Positions 13,287 through 24,619 of a DNA stretch of 64,000 bases are shown here, piece by piece. Made by a program: the position numbers and the translations under genes. The notes below the pieces were generated by a model. That model saw only the letters and a list, made by a program, of their open reading frames with translations, was not told where the DNA came from and searched no databases. The number at the start of each line of letters is the position of its first letter. Within the stretch, counting starts at the first letter, position 1. This DNA comes from Helicoverpa zea (lineage: Eukaryota > Arthropoda > Insecta > Lepidoptera > Noctuidae): NCBI RefSeq assembly GCF_022581195.2, contig NC_061462.1:10850001-10914000 (forward strand), read 5' to 3'.

Positions 13287-13624
13287 ACTAATATTATAAA
13301 TGCGAAAGTAACTCTGTCTGTCTGTCTGTCTGTCTTTCTGTCTGTCTGTCTGTCTTTTCTTCATGCCTAAACTACTGAAGCGATTTGTGTGAAATTTGGT
13401 ATAGACATAGTTTGAAACTTGAGAAAGGACATAGGATAGTTTTTATTAAAAAAAATAAAATTTATTACGGACATACAGTGCCATCTATTGGTCAAATGTC
13501 GAGCTGTTCCTATTCTCCGTAGATAGATGGCGTTAATCGCGCAATGGTGTCATTACACACAAATCTGCCGGAAGTCACTATTCCAAGCGAACGAAGTCGC
13601 GGGCAAAACTCGGCAAAAGCTAGT
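13287..13624 (+). mobile_element. Lep1-like Helitron copy with (TCTG)n tract
   Basis: It starts ACTAATATTATAAATGCG, has a TCTG microsatellite at about 13316-13357, and ends in GGGCAAAACTCGGCAAAAGCTAGT. A copy in the opposite orientation at 24014-24290 carries the same microsatellite and the same GCCATCTATTGGTCAAAT block. Such 5'-ATTATAAA, 3'-CTAG elements are known lepidopteran non-autonomous Helitrons. Confidence 0.65.
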
Positions 13625-14263
13625 AGTAAATAACGTAATCTGGATCCTCTCTGCGTGTGTTAAAACTCAACTCGAAAGTACCTACTAAACAGATTTTAAT
13701 GGGGTTTAAAAAATATGTATAGGTACATATCTAGGTTTATCATTCCAACGTTTACAAACCGTGCGAAACTTAAAGCTAATTTGTTTCACACCATATTTGC
13801 TCAATTTTAAATCATTTTAATCTACATAATTTAACACATTACCTTGACATATAAATGAGTTAATATTGGTCAACAATACATTACATAAGAATGATTGTTT
13901 AAATAATTGTACAACGTCAAGATAAGTTAGGTAGTTGTAATACTTTCAGTGGGTAAGATTACAGATTTTGAAATAAGTAGGTACATATCAGCAAAATCTG
14001 AGGCATTTGTATGTTAATTAGATATTGTCTGATGTAAATCATAATTTTCTTCTTCGACCTTTTTATCTAACTAGGCCTCCTCTCACACAGAAAAGTATTG
14101 AGCGTTAATCACCACGGTTGCTCAATTCAGTTGAATTCAGGTTGGTGATTTCAGACTTTATAGTCCAGGTTTCCTCGAGATGTTTATATTCACCTTTAAT
14201 TAGTCATTGGTGTCCATGATATACTTACCTACATGTGTATAAACTTCGTATAAACTTCCTTAA

Positions 14264-14630
14264 CTGCCTCGTTGGTCTAGCTGTCGCAAGTGCGGCTGCT
14301 GAGCGCGAGGTCTCGGGTTCGATTCCCGAGTCGGGCCGAAATCGCTTTGTGGGTTTTAGAAGACTTTCACATAGCAGCCCGGAGCCTGGAAGGTGGTGAT
14401 TGATACACCCGTGCATCGGAGAGCACGTAAATGTCGGTCCTGCGCCTGATCTCTTTCCGGTCGTGTCGGATTGCCGTCCCATCGGGCTATGAGAGTGAAG
14501 GAATAGGGAGTGCACCTGTGTCTGCGTAAATGCTTGTGCACTATAATATGTCCTGCGTAGTTGGCTAATCTCCTTACATGAGAACAGCCGCCGTAGCCGA
14601 TCGGCTAGGAGGACATCATCATCATCATCA
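14264..14630 (+). mobile_element. SINE A, full-length tRNA-derived copy
   Basis: The tRNA-like head has an A-box-like TTGGTCTAGCTG and a B box GGTTCGATTCC. It is followed by a body of about 290 bp and a (ATC)n tail. TAAACTTC repeats on both sides may be remnants of the target duplication. It is near-identical to the copy at 17163-17520; a reversed 3' piece is near 24680-24850. Non-coding. Confidence 0.8.
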
Positions 14631-14710
14631 TAAACTTCGAATCGAATCCAAACACTTACTTGAGAGGTTGGTTCTTAACCCACTGGGCCACCAAGACTAT
14701 TACCTACCTA

Positions 14711-15121
14711 TATAAGGTGCTTTAATATTATCTGCCAGGACTTGAATGGGGGGTAGAATTGCGTTTATAGATTACAATAGTAAAGATAAATAATTGATTA
14801 TTTGTCATATTTTTTTCATACAAAAAAATACGTATAAATTTGACCTAATTTATTAGTTTAAAACCATCCAGTAGAGTTGCGCGTTGCCACTCTTGCAGAA
14901 CAGATAGAAAGAGATAGCAGTTGTTTTCATTGACGAAGCGACACTACGCGCGTAATTTGCGAACCACGTTATGCAGAGTAGAGCCAATGTTAATTTAACT
15001 TGTTTAATGTCTCAAATTGAATTGACTGTTCCGGGGAACGAAATTTCTTCACTATTGTAATCTATAAACGCAATACTACCCCCCATTCAAGTCCTGGCAG
15101 GTAATATTAAAGCACCTTATA
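14711..15121. mobile_element. 411-bp MITE with about 65-bp inverted repeats
   Basis: It begins TATAAGGTGCTTTAATATTA and ends with the inverse ending AGCACCTTATA; arms match to about 14778 and from about 15055. The interior holds no frame. TATA-flanked ends suggest TA target sites. Confidence 0.8.
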
Positions 15122-17162
15122 TATTTATGACTACATGTTTTTGTAATTTATTTATATATTATACATAATTGAGTATTCCACGATATTTATATCAAATAAT
15201 ACTACTTAAATATACTTAACACGTTTATATATTGTTCGTAATATAATCGCTATCATTATAAACGAACAAAGGCTATATTAAATGAGTAAGATTAACATAA
15301 CGCTCGCTCGGGACAAGGTCGGGTCGAATAAAATAATCTTAAATAAGCACAATGATATTCGACATCGCTAAGTCAACATCATTACTGGATAAACAACTGC
15401 ATGCCGTAATTAACGATTAAATAATCAGGTAATTAAATGCTTCATTGTTTTATTGAATCGTAAATTGGCGTCAACCGCAATTCTGTATAAGATGCTACAA
15501 AATAATAATTTTCCCCAATTCCTTGTGATAACAGAGACATTACATTGACATTAAATACTATAAAAACTGAACCACTTAGGTATATTCTTTTTTATATTTT
15601 TTACACTTTTATACCAACTATATAAAATTGTAGCTAATTATGAATCTCAAGACTTATTACCATATTTTTTATATAAATTGGTCTCTTTTATTAAGGGTCT
15701 TGTTATCTGTATGAGATGGTAATTATTATTTACCTAATTTTCATTTAAACAAGAGTCTGCCAAATAGAGTGTTCTAACTTGAATACCTACTTATTTGCAA
15801 AATACGTCTCGACGACGACATCTACGATCTCGAAACATTCCTAATAAATTCCAAAAAAAAATTAACAGCTCCACCAAAACTGAGCTCTAATTAAAAGTAT
15901 TTATTTGATTAACAACCCCTTCGATCCAATCATAAGGTATTCAATTCTCTACATTCAGCCCGAGCTCTAAAACGGTTCTAGTATCGAAACAAGCAATTCT
16001 AAATGAGTGTCGGGTTTAAATCAACTTGCTTTTGTAAATCGCCATGACGCGTAAAATTTCACCATTGAGAGCCCTATCATTGGCGTATTCAATCACAACT
16101 TTTATACAATCAACTCTATTTTCTTGTTTATTAGGTACAATATTGATAAATACTAATTTGATGGACTTTGTCTTCAATTTGCTGTGATTTGGCAAAGGTG
16201 GAAGTGCAATGATCTTTTGACGTCCAAATGTCAGATTGAATACGTGGGAGGTCATAGAAGCTTTCGTATGACTTTGCAACTGAATTCCGACAATACCTAA
16301 TCATTAACCGGCTTCCCAAAAAGGAGGAGGTTCTCAATTCGTCGGGATCTTTTTGTCATACCAACAAAACCTTAGTAATTATAAAAGGACTTACACTTCA
16401 CTCACCACTAGTCACCACTATCACTTTATTGTTCTTCTAAAATTTAAGACCCTTTTAGAAGTAGTAAAACTGTCATCACCAAAATGATACCTCATACCTA
16501 TCACCCCATAACCACACCACGCTTATATGACACCATATACCACATACCTATCCCAAAATGATTTCGAGTATTCATTTTCATAGTTCGTTTCGTTACATAT
16601 ACTCCTATGGTCCATTGTGTCCATATCCCATATCTTCTTTTGTATACAAGTGTATTCAATTAAAACACATTGTCTGGCAACTATCAGGCCGTGAACTGAC
16701 ACAGTATTTTTGACACAAAATTGTGGATAATCATCTCTATTGATTGTTTAACTAAAGCATTGGATATGCATATGACACAGATGCAAATAGGCTCCGTGAA
16801 TGAACATTGTCTGGTGTAGTAATTTTTTGTAACCTCATGCGCTGTTTTTTGTTGAATTTATCATTTCTACGGAGACTCTCTATAACCTTTTATTGACCCT
16901 CTGCAGGGCACAGGCCTCTCGTCACATAGAGAATGAATGAACGTTAATCACAATCCTTGCCCAAAGGGCATTAGCGATTTCAGACTTTAAAACCCAAGTT
17001 TCCTCAAGACCTATTCCTTCATCTCAGTCATTGGTGCCCAAGATACTTAGAAAATACATTGACTTACAAAAGTTACATTCGTACTTGCTTGTCCTGAAAT
17101 CGACACCTCACAATTACGAAGACGCTGATGCTGTAAAACCACCAAGCCACTACGTCTTCAAA

Positions 17163-17520
17163 CTGCCTCGTTGGTCTAGTTGTCGCAAGTGTGGCTGCTG
17201 AGCACGAGGTCTCGGGTTCGATTCCCGAGTCGGGCCGAAATCGCTTTGTGGGTTTTAGAAGACTTTCACAAAAGCAGCCCGAAGCCTGGAAGTTGGTGAT
17301 TGATTCACCCGTGCATCGGAGAGCACGTAAATGTCGGTCCTGCGCCTGATCTCTTTCCGGTCGTGTCGGATTCCCGTCCCATCGGGCTATGAGAGTGAAG
17401 GAATAGGGAGTGCACCTGTGTCTGCGCAAATGCTCGTGCACTATAATATGTCCTGCGCAGTTGGCTAATCTCCTTACATGAGAACAGCCGCCGTAGCCGA
17501 TAATCGGCTAGGAGGACATC
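17163..17520 (+). mobile_element. SINE A, second copy, just upstream of PLA2 exon 2
   Basis: Same structure as 14264-14630 with few differences. ACGTCTTC before it and ACGTCACTTC after it may be a decayed target duplication. It ends 53 bp before PLA2 exon 2, so the branch-point and polypyrimidine region of that exon lies directly beside the SINE tail. Confidence 0.8.
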
Positions 17521-17573
17521 ACGTCACTTCATGAATCCGTAAATGACTTAAAAACACGTTTCCCTTGTTCCAG

Positions 17574-19669
17574 ATTGGTCAAGCCAGCTGACTTACGACC
17601 AAATATACAACGGTACCAAGTACGCCCAAATACCCACCGTTTCCAGGCCATATACCTCAGTCAGTAGCTTATTAAACCACCACCGAAATAACCCTAGGTT
17701 TACTTACAATGACACGGAAAACGAAGTTGAGAGTTCACACCGGTTTAAAGATGCCAGTGGACCTATACTGGTTGGGTTTGCAAGAGACCCCTTCAGGTAT
17801 TCGGTGCCGGAGGATGATTATATGAAAGGAGTCAGGTTGGTGATTCAACTTTCTTTCGTATCTACCTACGTTCTAAGGTCCAATTTCACTGACAACATAA
17901 ACGTCAGTTATATTAAAAAAAAACTGTATCTTATGAATTTTCACGTTCAATTTTTAAAGTAAACCATTCTTTTAAGAAAATCGGACGTTTATTCTGTCGT
18001 TGAAACTGGGCCTCAGGGTAGGTAAACGTTGGTTCCCTACCTACGGCTATTTAGTACTTTTATTAATTTTAAAAGAGAGGCTTCCAAATTATCTGAACTC
18101 CTCATTCTTGAACCAACCCTCTGCACTTTACGCTATCAGATAAACATTCATCCAGTAATAATCCTTCGCCAAATCACTATATGTAGGTATTAAAGGCTTT
18201 GAAACTCCAAAAACATATTTCAGTTCACAAAAATCCTTTGTTTCAGGAACATAGATCCTCAAGTCTACATGAATAAGTCAGAAAACCGCGGCAAGCGTGG
18301 CGTCTTCCATCTGTACAACATGTTGTACTGTGCAACTGGATGCGACCCTTTGTCTTATAAGGGCTATGGATGTTACTGCGGGTTCCTGGGATCGGGGAGA
18401 CCTACAGACGGTATTGATAGGTGAGGAGGATCCTTACTAACTACTCCTTACTAATATTAAAAATGTGAAAGTAGGTTTGTCCTTCTGTCGCGCTTACATG
18501 CTATGCCAAAACTACTGGGACCAATATATCAACATAGATGATCAACATCACTGATTATAATCAAGGTCACATTGCAGTCTCGATAGTTGTGCAGTATCTT
18601 TACAGCTTCAACACTATTCAAAGTATCTTTTGTTTAATTATTCTTCAAGTTTTTCATAACGTTACCAGTCAATTTTTAAATATTTAATCAACTTGGTTGA
18701 TCCATTTAATCATTGTGCCGTATCATCCTAGCATCCCAAACTTACATATTGTAATTTAAACTAAAAGATCTTGAAACAGTGGTTTCTCCTCCTCTTCAAA
18801 ACAATTTCTCCTTCTTCTCTTATTAATTCTCCCTCTCCGCAGATGTTGCAAACTCCACGACGAGTGCTACGAGAACATCTACTGCCCATTCTACACGGTG
18901 TACCTGCAGCCTTACTTCTGGAAGTGCTACCACGGACAGCCGTTGTGCGCGCTCGAGAACTTTGACACGCAGAACGATGTAGTCAACGGCTGTGCCGGCA
19001 GGCTTTGCGAGTGTGACAGGTAAGTTTGAGGAAATGACATCTATGTTTGTGCTACAAGAACATCTATTGTCCGTTCTACACGGTGTACCTCCAGCCTTAC
19101 TTCTGGAAGTACCAACGCTACGGGAACATCTACTGTCCGTTCTATATGGACACAATATTAATTTAAAGGTACAATATCAATACTGAATGAGCACCAACTG
19201 GTACCAATTCTTTCGTGTCTTTTAATTGAGTCCGTTATAAACTGGCATCTACCAAACAACGTTTACTTAAGCTTTTAGGTATCCATTCCCTCATTTTAAT
19301 TCATTTTCACTTACTGTTACAGCCTTTTTAGCGTCCCACTGCTGGGCCTCCTCTCACACGGAGAAGGATTGAGCATTAATCACCACGCTTGCTCAATGCG
19401 GGTTGGTGATTTCAGACTATATAGTCCAGGTTTCCTCAAGATGTTTTCCTTCACCTTTTTGTCAGCCATTGGTGTCCAAGATATACTTAGAAAGTACATA
19501 CAAACTTAGAAAAGTTACTTAGTAGCATTGGTACTTGCCTGACCTGGAATTTTCTTTTATTTCCAGACAATTCGCGATGTGTGTGCGAAGATACCGGTGT
19601 CCAAGAAAGCGCGCCCTCTGTCGCTCCTCGCCTATACGACTGCTGCAAAACTTGCTTATGTTTCGATGA
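17574..19669 (+). CDS. secreted phospholipase A2, exons 2-5
   Basis: Exons 17574-17835, 18247-18420, 18843-19019 and 19567-19669 join in frame (phases 1, 2, 2, 2) and, with the candidate exon at 4174, give 290 codons. sPLA2 enzymes hydrolyse the sn-2 acyl bond of phospholipids with calcium outside the cell. Visible features: a long N-terminal region ending in a dibasic site RGKR (about residue 157) before GVFHLYNML, which suggests an activated proenzyme; the calcium loop YGCYCGFLGSGRP (180-192); the catalytic pair in CCKLHDECY (His203, Asp204); the second Asp in CECDR (256); and a dense Cys pattern. The loop has FLGSG where the family often has LGGSG. The protein ends in a basic, Cys-containing tail (MCVRRYRCPRKRALC). 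Partial copies of exon 4 lie in the following intron. A poly(A) signal may be the AATAAA run near 21096, beyond a transposon. Confidence 0.9.
19049..19146 (+). repeat. two partial echoes of PLA2 exon 4 in the following intron
   Basis: 19049-19110 copies exon 4 positions 18864-18925, and 19116-19146 copies the first half again. In the first copy the coding differences are one replacement (GAG to AAG) and four synonymous changes, and the frame stays open through both copies. No acceptor AG precedes the first copy and no clear donor follows the second, so neither looks like a usable exon. Confidence 0.85.
19320..19560 (+). repeat. interspersed repeat in PLA2 intron 4
   Basis: It contains CCCACTGCTGGGCCTCCTCTC, GGTTGGTGATTTCAGACT and CCAGGTTTCCTCAAGATG blocks. 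The same blocks appear at 14070-14230 and 16905-17095 (plus) and, reversed, at about 32150-32235. Probably a SINE or LINE 3' fragment; the family is not named here. Confidence 0.65.
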
Positions 19670-19727
19670 CGAATATAGCTAGCTATAGTTATAATGATTA
19701 CCTCAGCTAATTATAGTTACCAATCAT

Positions 19728-20671
19728 TACGTCGATTCTATAAAATTCTCACATTTCACTTCGACATCACTCTCACTTCGCATTCGGTTCAAAACGTTCT
19801 AAAGTTTCGTGATTGAAATTGTCAAACTACACTAGCGCTACTCTTTCGAGCGTGTTGACGAGTTGAACTAAATTAAACTCGAGATTTTGACAGATAGGGG
19901 AGGTAGGGGAGAGATGGGCAGTTGGGAGACATGAGCACCCCCCTTTTATTCTGATTTGATCATAGTTTTGTTTTTTTTTTTATTGGGTAGTCTACTTTAC
20001 CTACTGGTAACGGTGTTCATCCATAGACTATCTGTCATTTCTGTGAGTTATCAAGAACAAACACTCGTAAAAGTAAATATTTTGTTGCGGTTTCGGATCG
20101 TTATAAATATTTTTAACTATTGTCAATTACAGAAAGATGCAGTTAAATTCAAAAAGAATGGTTTGCGACGGGAAATTCCTAAATATTTAATATAACGAGC
20201 AATACAAGAGGTATCAAAAGGTTCAAAAATAAAAATAGCAGCTGATAAATATGGAGTCCCTAGATCAAGTTGGCAACGGTACCTGAAACAAGATTCTATA
20301 AAGGATTTTTCGCGCAGATTTATAACCTCACAAATTTTCAGTGACGAAGAAGAACAATTTACAAATTACCTATGGATATAAAGTGATTTAAAGATGCCCA
20401 AGCCTCCCACATGGTATGTCCAAGCCTCCCTACCATAGGGAGCATTGGACACTTTTGACTTAGTTTATAAAATATCTCGTAATGTTGAAACTGATTGTAA
20501 TTTTTAGGAAAGCTCTTTGATTATATCTAGCCAAACATAAGAAATGGCAATAAAAGTTGATTATCTATAAAATCTGATTTTTTATGCAATAAATAGTGAA
20601 AAAGTGCCCATCCCTCCCCTATGTCGAAGTGAAATGCGAGTTGTTTGTTCGAATTGTATAGAATCGACGTA
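19728..20671. mobile_element. nested elements: inverted-repeat MITE holding a pogo-like relic
   Basis: The outer ends are TACGTCGATTCTATAAAATT (19728) and its near reverse complement ending AATCGACGTA (20671). Inside, a second pair of ends (ATAGGGGAGG near 19897, CCTCCCCTAT near 20622) bounds another element. Its middle, about 20196-20380 on the plus strand, reads as a helix-turn-helix of pogo/Tigger type (SKGSKIKIAADKYGVPRSSW, then FSDEEEQF) with no catalytic domain. It lies 58 bp downstream of the PLA2 stop codon, so it may sit in that gene's 3' UTR. Confidence 0.6.
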
Positions 20672-23168
20672 CATATTACTTATCCCAATATTACAAGGTG
20701 TTTAATGTGAAAATACTTCAGTGTGGCTATATTTCATCTGGGTGTTCGAAGTCATTCACAAGGCATGCGCAGCTGGGGTAAAAACGCTGGCGGAAGCTAG
20801 TAAACTTTTAAACTCGTTTCTAAGATTGGTATTGTACATAATCTTTAAAACTTAGTTCAATTTTTCTCATCAATTAGATATTTTGCCATGACAAGTAATG
20901 ATAGATACTTTTTAACATGATGACTTTTTCGAAGGGACATTAAAATCGGGTATGGGAACATGGTGGTCATTTTTGTAAATATTATATTGTACATAAAACC
21001 TATAGAAAATCCTTTAAACATAGTTACCAAGTCATTCCTGTGGAATGGTTACCATATTATATTCATATTTAGTTAAATATCCAAAAGTATATGTAAATAA
21101 ATAAATAAATTGAAATCTTATTGTTGTTTTATTTTGAAATTCAATAGTCAATGAAGTATGCCTTGTAACGTTTCGTATTATCGGTAATCAATATCGTTAA
21201 CTTTCATATAAGTAACACAAAATATTACTGCAACCGTTTCATTTTGCGTAAAAACTTTCCCGCCAAAACAATATGGCGTAACTACCAAATTGTTACACAA
21301 ATACACCTCTCATGTATCTACATAAATATAGAGCAATTATGTAAAAGACAATGGTTTAAATACAAAAGAATTTGATTAAAATCATTGTCATACTTTCCAA
21401 AAATTGCATAGTTTTTTTTTTACATTATATGCGCACGAGTGGCGCCCTATCTCTCGATCTAGCCGAATTACAACTAAACTATTGTACCGGCTACAGAATG
21501 ACTCCCACAAAGAATACTCCACTTGCTTTGTAGAAAAACCATTAAAAAAATAATCGTCCACTAAGTTACTATGGTAAGTAAAGTAGCTAGTAAGAAAATA
21601 TACAAACAATGAACTATATGGTACTACAATAGGCCTTCTTTCAACTCCGTGGGAACGCCATGCTTTATAATGTTCAGTTGTGGCTGTTCAAGTAATCATA
21701 TGTCGAATATTTTTCATTAATAAATGTTATAACAGATGAGTTTTGAATTTGTTCTGAAATGTTCACATTTATTTCCATTTGTCCACTACGTTTGAATATA
21801 CATAATTTTGGTCACACCTATTGTTCTAAAATAAATGCTCATTTATTTGTAATATATTTCTACAGCTAATGAAATAATTGAAAATGTACTTAAACTATTC
21901 ATTTTTACGCTTATCTCCATAAAATAAGTGGAATACTGATAAGAAATATCTTACTCACTCGTACTTTCTTACGTGGAGGCGTTATGTATTGCGTATCAAT
22001 GCACCCATCACAAAAGAACATACTGAAATAGGACTGATTAACATTCTGACCTATATATCACATATTTATAGAACGTTTTATACAAAACCCTACCTCTCAT
22101 GGATGATCGGTTAAGAAAGAGCCTTTCATTACACAAGGGCACGCATATTCAAAGTCACGAATAAAATCTACTCATATTAAGCTGAGGAGTTTGTTTGTTT
22201 GTTTGCTTGCTTGAAAGCTTTGCTAATCTCAGGAACTACTAGTTAGATTTGAAAAAAATATTTTGGTGTTAGATAGCCGACTTATCGAGAAAGGTTTTAA
22301 GCTTCTTATTATCCGCGTTTATGCAGAAGTTCCCACGGGATGTGGGTGAAACTGCAGACAGTAGCTAGTAACTTATATGGCTACCTTCAGAATTACCTAA
22401 TATTTGCTTAATAATTTCGTGTCTTCTTAAAGCTAGGAAACATAATGTGACGCGGTCTGGAAATCCTAGCTATGTTTTCTCATATATATGTCATTTGTCT
22501 GAGAGAAAAAGAATTATCAACAAGCATTCTTTATATAATTATCTTAGTGCGACTGCCGCATCCCATGACATGTTAAGTTAACCCGTCTATGGGAATACCG
22601 TGTGCAATTGAAAGGGGTCATAGATGTTTCGCAAAGACATTTCTAAGTTCTTTTAATTTAATAAACTATTATCTCCACGAAAACCTATCTTCTTCCGACA
22701 TCATTTAATCCTACAAGTATTATCGCATCCAAGAAAGATTCCGTATAGGTACCCATATTGTTTTTAATTAATATTTGAAAATAATTAATTGCTGGGCCAT
22801 AAGTACTGTAACATAACTGACTAAAAATATTAATTGAATACAACTTTATTAATTTAACATTAAAATTAAAAATCACCTTCCGCATTACAATATTTCCCCG
22901 AATTCACTTACAACTTACAAAAGCAATTAAACAATTAGATATACATATATTAACATATTCCCCGCAACACTGGAAGCACATTACCTACCCACCATAGAAT
23001 CAGTAGTGAGTAGTGAGACAACCAACTCATTACCTGAGAAGTCACGGCGGATCAATAGTCAATTAGCGGCTTATGTCCCCTGAATTGATTATGTGTTCTG
23101 AGCCCACGTGATGGCACAACCGTTATATCTCCCTTGAGTTACACTTGCATTTTGATTAGTGGAAAACT
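20672..23168. other. intergenic AT-rich DNA
   Basis: No gene is supportable. An AATAAATAAATAAA run at about 21096 could end the PLA2 transcript. A Helitron-like fragment lies near 22185-22370 (GGAACTACTAGTTAGATTTG and CACGGGATGTGGGTGAAACTGC blocks). The short open frames have no domains. Confidence 0.45.
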
Positions 23169-24619
23169 ATGATAGATTTAAAAGTGAGTATAATATATGA
23201 CTATCTAGTTATAGACGTAGAGCTCGTGTTAGCTGAAAAGTCGTCCAGTATCATATCCTATATAAATGCGGTAGTGGAGCGCGTCATTTCAGCTTAGGTT
23301 TACATTACAAGCTATTCTGTACATTCACCCGCATCCAGAAGGAACTAATTCCCGAATCTGGGTGGAGGCTATGTCCTTTCCCAGGATCAAGACTAGACTA
23401 CCTGTACACGAAATTGTCAGATATATCGGTTCAATAGTATGTGCAGAGCTAAATCTGTGAGAGATAGTGGGAAAGTCGTGGTGGCCTAGTGGGCAAAGAA
23501 CCAACCTCTCGAGTATGAGGGCGTGAGTTCGATTCCAGGTCAGGCAAGTACCAATGCAACTTTTCTAAGTTTGTGTGTACTTTCTAAGCATATCTTAGAC
23601 ACCAATGACTGTTTCGGATGGCACGTTAAACTGTAGGTCCCGACTGTCATAGAACATCCTTGGCAGTCGTTACGAGTAGTCAGATGCCAAATAAGTCTGA
23701 CACCAGTCTAACCAAGGGGTTGTCCGGGTAACTGGATTGAGGGGGTCAGATAGGGCAGTCGCTCCTGGAAAGCACTGATACCCAGCTACATACGGTTAGA
23801 CTGGAAGCCGATCCCAACATAGTTGGGAAAAAGGCCCGGAGGATGATGAGTATGTGTAGAGCTAAAATTCAGAAAGGACAAAAGCTGCTTTTTGGACGTA
23901 TACGGGAAGTATAGTTCGCTTGGGACGCGAGTGGAACCGCGGGAAAGTTAGTAGTACCCTCTTCACACGAGTGAAACCGCTGCAAGAAAATACGTAGTTT
24001 ATTATATGTAGTTACCAGCTTTTGCCCGCAACTTCGTTCGCGTGGAATAGTGACTACCAGCAGATTTTTGATTTGACCAATAGATGGCGCTATATGTCCG
24101 GAATAATTTTATTTTTATTTTTTTTGTAATAAAAACTATCCTATGTCCTTTCTCAAGTTTCAAACTATGTCTGTACCAAATTTCACACAAATCGGTTCAG
24201 TAGTTTAGGCGTGAAGAAAAGACAGACAGACAGACAGAAAGACAGACAGACAGACAGAGTTACTTTCGCATTTATAATATTAAGTTTGGATAACGGTTAC
24301 AGTCCTTCTTCTTCTTCGGACCTTCGAAAATAATTTCGCTGTTACAATAACTACTAAGTAATATTTAAATTAATTTCAGATACAGTCATATCTACAAGCA
24401 ATAGCGCTATTATTTGTCGCGGCTATATTAATAAACAGCTTTGTTACTGCGGATTCAAAATGTAAGAACGGGCCTCCTGGGAGAAGAAGTAGTTCCAATG
24501 ACTCTGACAAGGACAAACAGGGTTCTGGTTCCCCATGTGTAGTGTATTGGCCTATCGTGTATTACCCGTATTACTACTACCCCGCCTACTATTACTACCC
24601 TTATTATTTTTACGGATAA
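23169..24619 (+). CDS. small secreted Tyr/Pro-rich peptide, second family member
   Basis: Two exons: 23169-23183 (ATG plus four codons, donor AAA|GTGAGT) and 24380-24619 after TTTCAG, phase 0, 84 codons in all. The product has a signal peptide (about residues 6-28, YLQAIALLFVAAILINSFVTA), a charged Ser/Asn/Asp/Lys/Gly linker (about 30-55) with one Cys on each side, and a C-terminal tail that is nearly all Tyr and Pro (YYPYYYYPAYYYYPYYFYG). Exon 2 has no in-frame ATG, so a separate start exon is required; the one given is the best phase-0 candidate. A TATAAAT at 23261 with a TCATTT start-like site 25 bp on raises the alternative of a later first exon. Architecture matches the 2131-2352 peptide. 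A poly(A) signal may be AATAAA near 24914. Function unknown. Confidence 0.55.
23454..23850 (+). mobile_element. SINE B, full-length copy with 16-bp target duplication
   Basis: Flanked by TATGTGCAGAGCTAAA (23438-23453) and TATGTGTAGAGCTAAA (23851-23866), one mismatch. It starts with a short leader, then a tRNA-like head with GTGGTGGCCTAGTGGGC and a B box GAGTTCGATTCC, a body containing GGTTAGACTGGAAGCC, and a GATGATGAG tail. It lies in the peptide gene's intron. Truncated relatives are at 2529, 29793 and about 49856-49950. Confidence 0.85.
24014..24290 (-). mobile_element. Lep1-like Helitron copy, reverse orientation
   Basis: Reverse complement of the 13287-13624 type, with a (CAGA)n tract at about 24220-24260, the TTGACCAATAGATGGCGC block, and an AGCTTTTGCCCGC end at 24017. 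It lies within the intron of the Tyr/Pro-rich peptide gene, about 90 bp before exon 2. Confidence 0.65.

Larger units (their letters stand above)
4331..17573. other. 13.2-kb repeat-filled intron (or spacer) before PLA2 exon 2
   Basis: I found no credible coding exon here. Besides the repeats listed separately, there are Helitron-like fragments near 5690-5820, 9325-9500 and 11200-11360; a repeat at 6170-6310 shared with 52447-52570; and a partial inverted-repeat element near 9053-9130 related to that at 47286. Sequence similar to 19320-19560 occurs at 14070-14230 and 16905-17095. The remaining open frames are short, without domains or coherent splice sites. Confidence 0.5.

Noticed and set aside
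14264..14340. Possible tRNA gene with A and B boxes
   Set aside because: The same head recurs at 17163 and, decayed, at 1385, always joined to the same long body and tail, so it is a SINE head. I could not fold a full cloverleaf with a proper acceptor stem.
23475..23550. Possible second tRNA gene
   Set aside because: B-box-like motif belongs to SINE B, which is bounded by a target duplication.
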